Shown here: positions 5,519 to 6,957 of the stretch, one piece after another
How the letters are laid out: each line of letters opens with the position of its first letter
Numbering within the stretch: position 1 is the first letter of the stretch
DNA from: an uncultured Halomicronema sp.
Lineage (GTDB): Bacteria > Cyanobacteriota > Cyanobacteriia > Phormidesmidales > Phormidesmidaceae
Direction of reading: 5' to 3'
NCBI GenBank assembly: GCA_937897665.1
Contig: CALCPB010000890.1
Location: 1-6,957 of the forward strand
DNA: 6,957 nucleotides
Made by a program: the position numbers and the translations under genes
The notes under the pieces: generated by a model
Told to the model about the DNA's origin: nothing
The model's input: the letters and a program-made list of their open reading frames with translations, nothing else
Databases searched by the model: none

Positions 5519-5541
5519 CTTGCCGAAAGTCCTCGCCGTTT

Positions 5542-6432
5542 ATGAGTCGCTCATACAAAGCCACCGGAATCAATCTCAAGGGCATGCCCATGGGCGAAAC
5601 CGATCGCCTCGTCACAATTTTGACGATTGAGCAGGGCCTCGTGCGAGTAATCGTGCCCGGTGCGCGCAAACATAAATCGCGCTTGGGGGGACGTAGCAGT
5701 CAGTTTGTGGTCAATGAGCTGTTTATCGTTCAGGGCAAAAGCTTAGACAAACTGGTGCAGGCAGAAACAATCCGCTCCTTTCCTGGCCTATCGGCTGACC
5801 TAGCGCGGCTGACCGCGAGTCAGTATTTGGCAGAGTTAGTGCTGTGTCAGGCACTCAGCGAACAACCTCAGGAAGAACTCTTTAGACTGCTGGTAGCGCA
5901 ACTCCAGCAGTTGGAGCAGGCCAAAGGAAACGACATTCTGGCGGCCCTGACGCAGGGGATTGTGCAACTTTTGATTGCCGCTGGGGTAGCGCCAGACCTC
6001 GATCGCTGCAGCATCAGCCAGGTTGACATTGCCCCCGACCCAACCCAGCCTGATTGGCAAGTGGGATTCAGTGCCGTGTCTGGCGGGTTAGTCAGCCTTG
6101 AACAGATGGCCCAGCTGCCAAGGGCGTCGCCCCGAGCGAGAATGCCCGTCGGACGGTACGCTAGAAGTAATTCGCGAGTCGGGCAAGGGCGATCGTCTCG
6201 TCATGTCCCGCCCACGCTGATCACTGCTCAAGAGCTGAGTTTGTTACAGCAGTTGAGTTACTCAACCGTTGAGGCCCAGATGCCCTTGCTTCATGCCGTT
6301 GAGGAAGTGGCCGCCAGAGTCACCTGGCTCAAGCTCGAAAGGCTGCTGCGTCAGTATGCCGAATATCACTTTGACCGTCCGATTCGATCAGCGTCGCTGA
6401 TTGATGCTTGCTTTCCTGTTGCGGCCCTTTGA
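5542..6432 (+). CDS. recO: DNA repair protein RecO
   Basis: RecO binds single-stranded DNA, anneals SSB-coated strands and, with RecR, loads RecA during RecF-pathway gap repair in the cytoplasm. The 296-residue protein starts with the RecO OB-fold (about 1-80: YKATGINLKGMPMGETDRLVTILT, then GLVRVIVPGARKHKSRLGG). The helical domain follows (about 85-150: ASQYLAELVLCQALSE, LLVAQLQQLEQ) and then the C-terminal region (VGFSAVSGGLVSLEQ, ITAQELSLLQQLS, LLRQYAEYHFDRPIRS). The CxxC pairs of the zinc site in many RecO proteins are absent: only Cys 102, 156 and 289-290 region Cys are present and they are not paired. Residues about 194-220 form an Arg/Ser/Pro/Gly-rich insert unlike the rest and may derive from a repeat. 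ATG 5542 fits the family N-terminus; no ribosome site is obvious. The MFS gene begins 9 nt after the stop, so the two are probably co-transcribed. Confidence 0.93.
   Translation: MSRSYKATGINLKGMPMGETDRLVTILTIEQGLVRVIVPGARKHKSRLGGRSSQFVVNELFIVQGKSLDKLVQAETIRSFPGLSADLARLTASQYLAELVLCQALSEQPQEELFRLLVAQLQQLEQAKGNDILAALTQGIVQLLIAAGVAPDLDRCSISQVDIAPDPTQPDWQVGFSAVSGGLVSLEQMAQLPRASPRARMPVGRYARSNSRVGQGRSSRHVPPTLITAQELSLLQQLSYSTVEAQMPLLHAVEEVAARVTWLKLERLLRQYAEYHFDRPIRSASLIDACFPVAAL
6119..6208 (+). repeat. Palindrome-bearing insert inside recO
   Basis: Within recO, GGGC-GTC-GCCC (6122-6132) is followed by TGCCCG (6143-6148) paired with CGGGCA (6180-6185). In frame this encodes the Arg/Ser-rich stretch at about residues 194-220, which has no counterpart in the OB or helical RecO cores. 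GGGCGTCGCCC-type strings are common in cyanobacterial short repeats. An in-frame repeat insertion or an expanded linker is therefore inferred. The segment is stop-free in frame, so recO stays intact. Confidence 0.4.
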
Positions 6433-6441
6433 GATAGCTGA

Positions 6442-6957
6442 ATGTTGCGCGACTCTGAATCCACTCTCTCAAACGATGGCTCGGCCTCAGAGATGCCGAC
6501 TTCTGGCCAGATTGGCGAGGCTGACGTGGATGCACCACCGTTCTCAGAAACAGCCCCGCTAGAAGACAACGGATTTTGGCCGGTGCTCCAAAACCGCAGC
6601 TTTTTAGTGCTGTGGAGTGGTCAAATCTTTTCGCAACTGGCGGATAAGGTCTATCTGGTGTTGATGATTGCCATCATTGGCAGTCGCTTTGAAGCACCGG
6701 GCCAGGCCATTAGTGGTTGGGTGTCAGCGGTCATGGTGGCCTTTACGATTCCAGCGGTGCTGTTTGGGTCGTTGGCTGGGGTCTATGTGGATCGGTGGAA
6801 CAAGCAGAGCGTTTTAGTCTTCACGAATCTATTGCGGGGGGCGCTAGTCATTGCCTTGCCCCTCGGTCTTTGGCTGGCGCAAGATTGGGGCCAGGTGGGG
6901 CCGGTGCCGTTAGGATTTGCGCTGCTTTTGGCAATTACGTTCGCGGTGTCAACGCTG
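6442..6957 (+). CDS. MFS transporter, N-terminal part (cut by window end)
   Basis: The frame runs from ATG 6442 to the last base, giving 172 codons with no stop. After a hydrophilic N-terminal extension of about 45 acidic/Ser-rich residues comes NRSFLVLWSGQIFSQLADKV (51-70). Four hydrophobic segments follow (about 68-82, 91-115, 124-146, 155-172). The loop between the second and third spans carries GSLAGVYVDRWNKQSVL (109-125), a form of MFS motif A (GxxxDRxxRK-like). This resembles the MFS_3/EntS-like drug or siderophore exporter group in the cytoplasmic membrane; the substrate is unknown. It lies 9 nt after the recO stop without a clear Shine-Dalgarno, which suggests translational coupling. 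The ATG at 6493 is an alternative start within the extension. About half or more of the protein lies beyond the window. Confidence 0.88.
   Translation, partial: MLRDSESTLSNDGSASEMPTSGQIGEADVDAPPFSETAPLEDNGFWPVLQNRSFLVLWSGQIFSQLADKVYLVLMIAIIGSRFEAPGQAISGWVSAVMVAFTIPAVLFGSLAGVYVDRWNKQSVLVFTNLLRGALVIALPLGLWLAQDWGQVGPVPLGFALLLAITFAVSTL

Noticed and set aside
5348..5545. Plus-strand open frame running into the recO start by 4 bp
   Set aside because: The overlap mimics translational coupling, but the sequence has no domain, the segment contains the recO promoter candidate, and the product looks random.
5586..5595. GCCCATGGGC in recO, identical to the palindrome at 191-200
   Set aside because: It encodes the conserved GMPMGE segment of RecO, so the shared 10-mer is explained by coding constraint plus GC-rich composition, not by a repeat copy.

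Overview
The window looks like chromosomal DNA of a cyanobacterium. Three things support this. The octamer GCGATCGC (HIP1), a hallmark of cyanobacterial genomes, occurs eight times in under 7 kb, where chance predicts about 0.1. The predicted proteins read as cyanobacterial versions of their families, including a three-gene set of small membrane proteins that I recall as cyanobacterial and a RecO followed directly by an MFS transporter. Intergenic DNA carries short palindromic elements of the kind dispersed through these genomes. GTG and TTG start codons are common here. I cannot name the genus; a filamentous Leptolyngbya-like lineage is only a guess.

Layout from left to right: (1) 1-277 has no gene. 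It holds a compact nested inverted-repeat structure with a tRNA-like T-arm on the minus strand (70-127), followed by a short dispersed-repeat-like element (135-224). (2) 278-949 (+) is an exported peptide methionine sulfoxide reductase A. (3) 1032-2102 (-), convergent with msrA, is a secreted GDSL/SGNH esterase with a PEP-CTERM-like C-terminal sorting tail. (4) 2103-2542 is intergenic, with a possible promoter for the esterase, six copies of TTCGG and a hairpin. (5) 2543-3367 (-) is a membrane-anchored TPM-domain protein with an inverted repeat in its leader. (6) 3492-4858 (-) is a likely operon, transcribed from high to low coordinates: a 109-residue single-span membrane protein, a YtxH-type protein and a DUF948 protein. 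(7) 4859-5541 is a long spacer with no convincing gene. (8) 5542-6432 (+) is recO, and 6442 to the window end (+) is an MFS transporter cut by the window edge.

Functionally the genes are mixed housekeeping and envelope functions: oxidised-protein repair outside the cytoplasm (MsrA), secreted lipid or ester hydrolysis (GDSL), a TPM protein of the group that includes photosystem II repair factors, a conserved set of small membrane or coiled-coil proteins of unknown role, and recombinational repair (RecO) with a co-oriented exporter. I see no clear defence system, prophage, CRISPR array or complete insertion sequence. The most unusual signals are the tRNA-like fold at 70-127, the Arg/Ser-rich and palindrome-bearing insertion inside recO (about 6119-6208), and the three-gene small membrane protein cluster.
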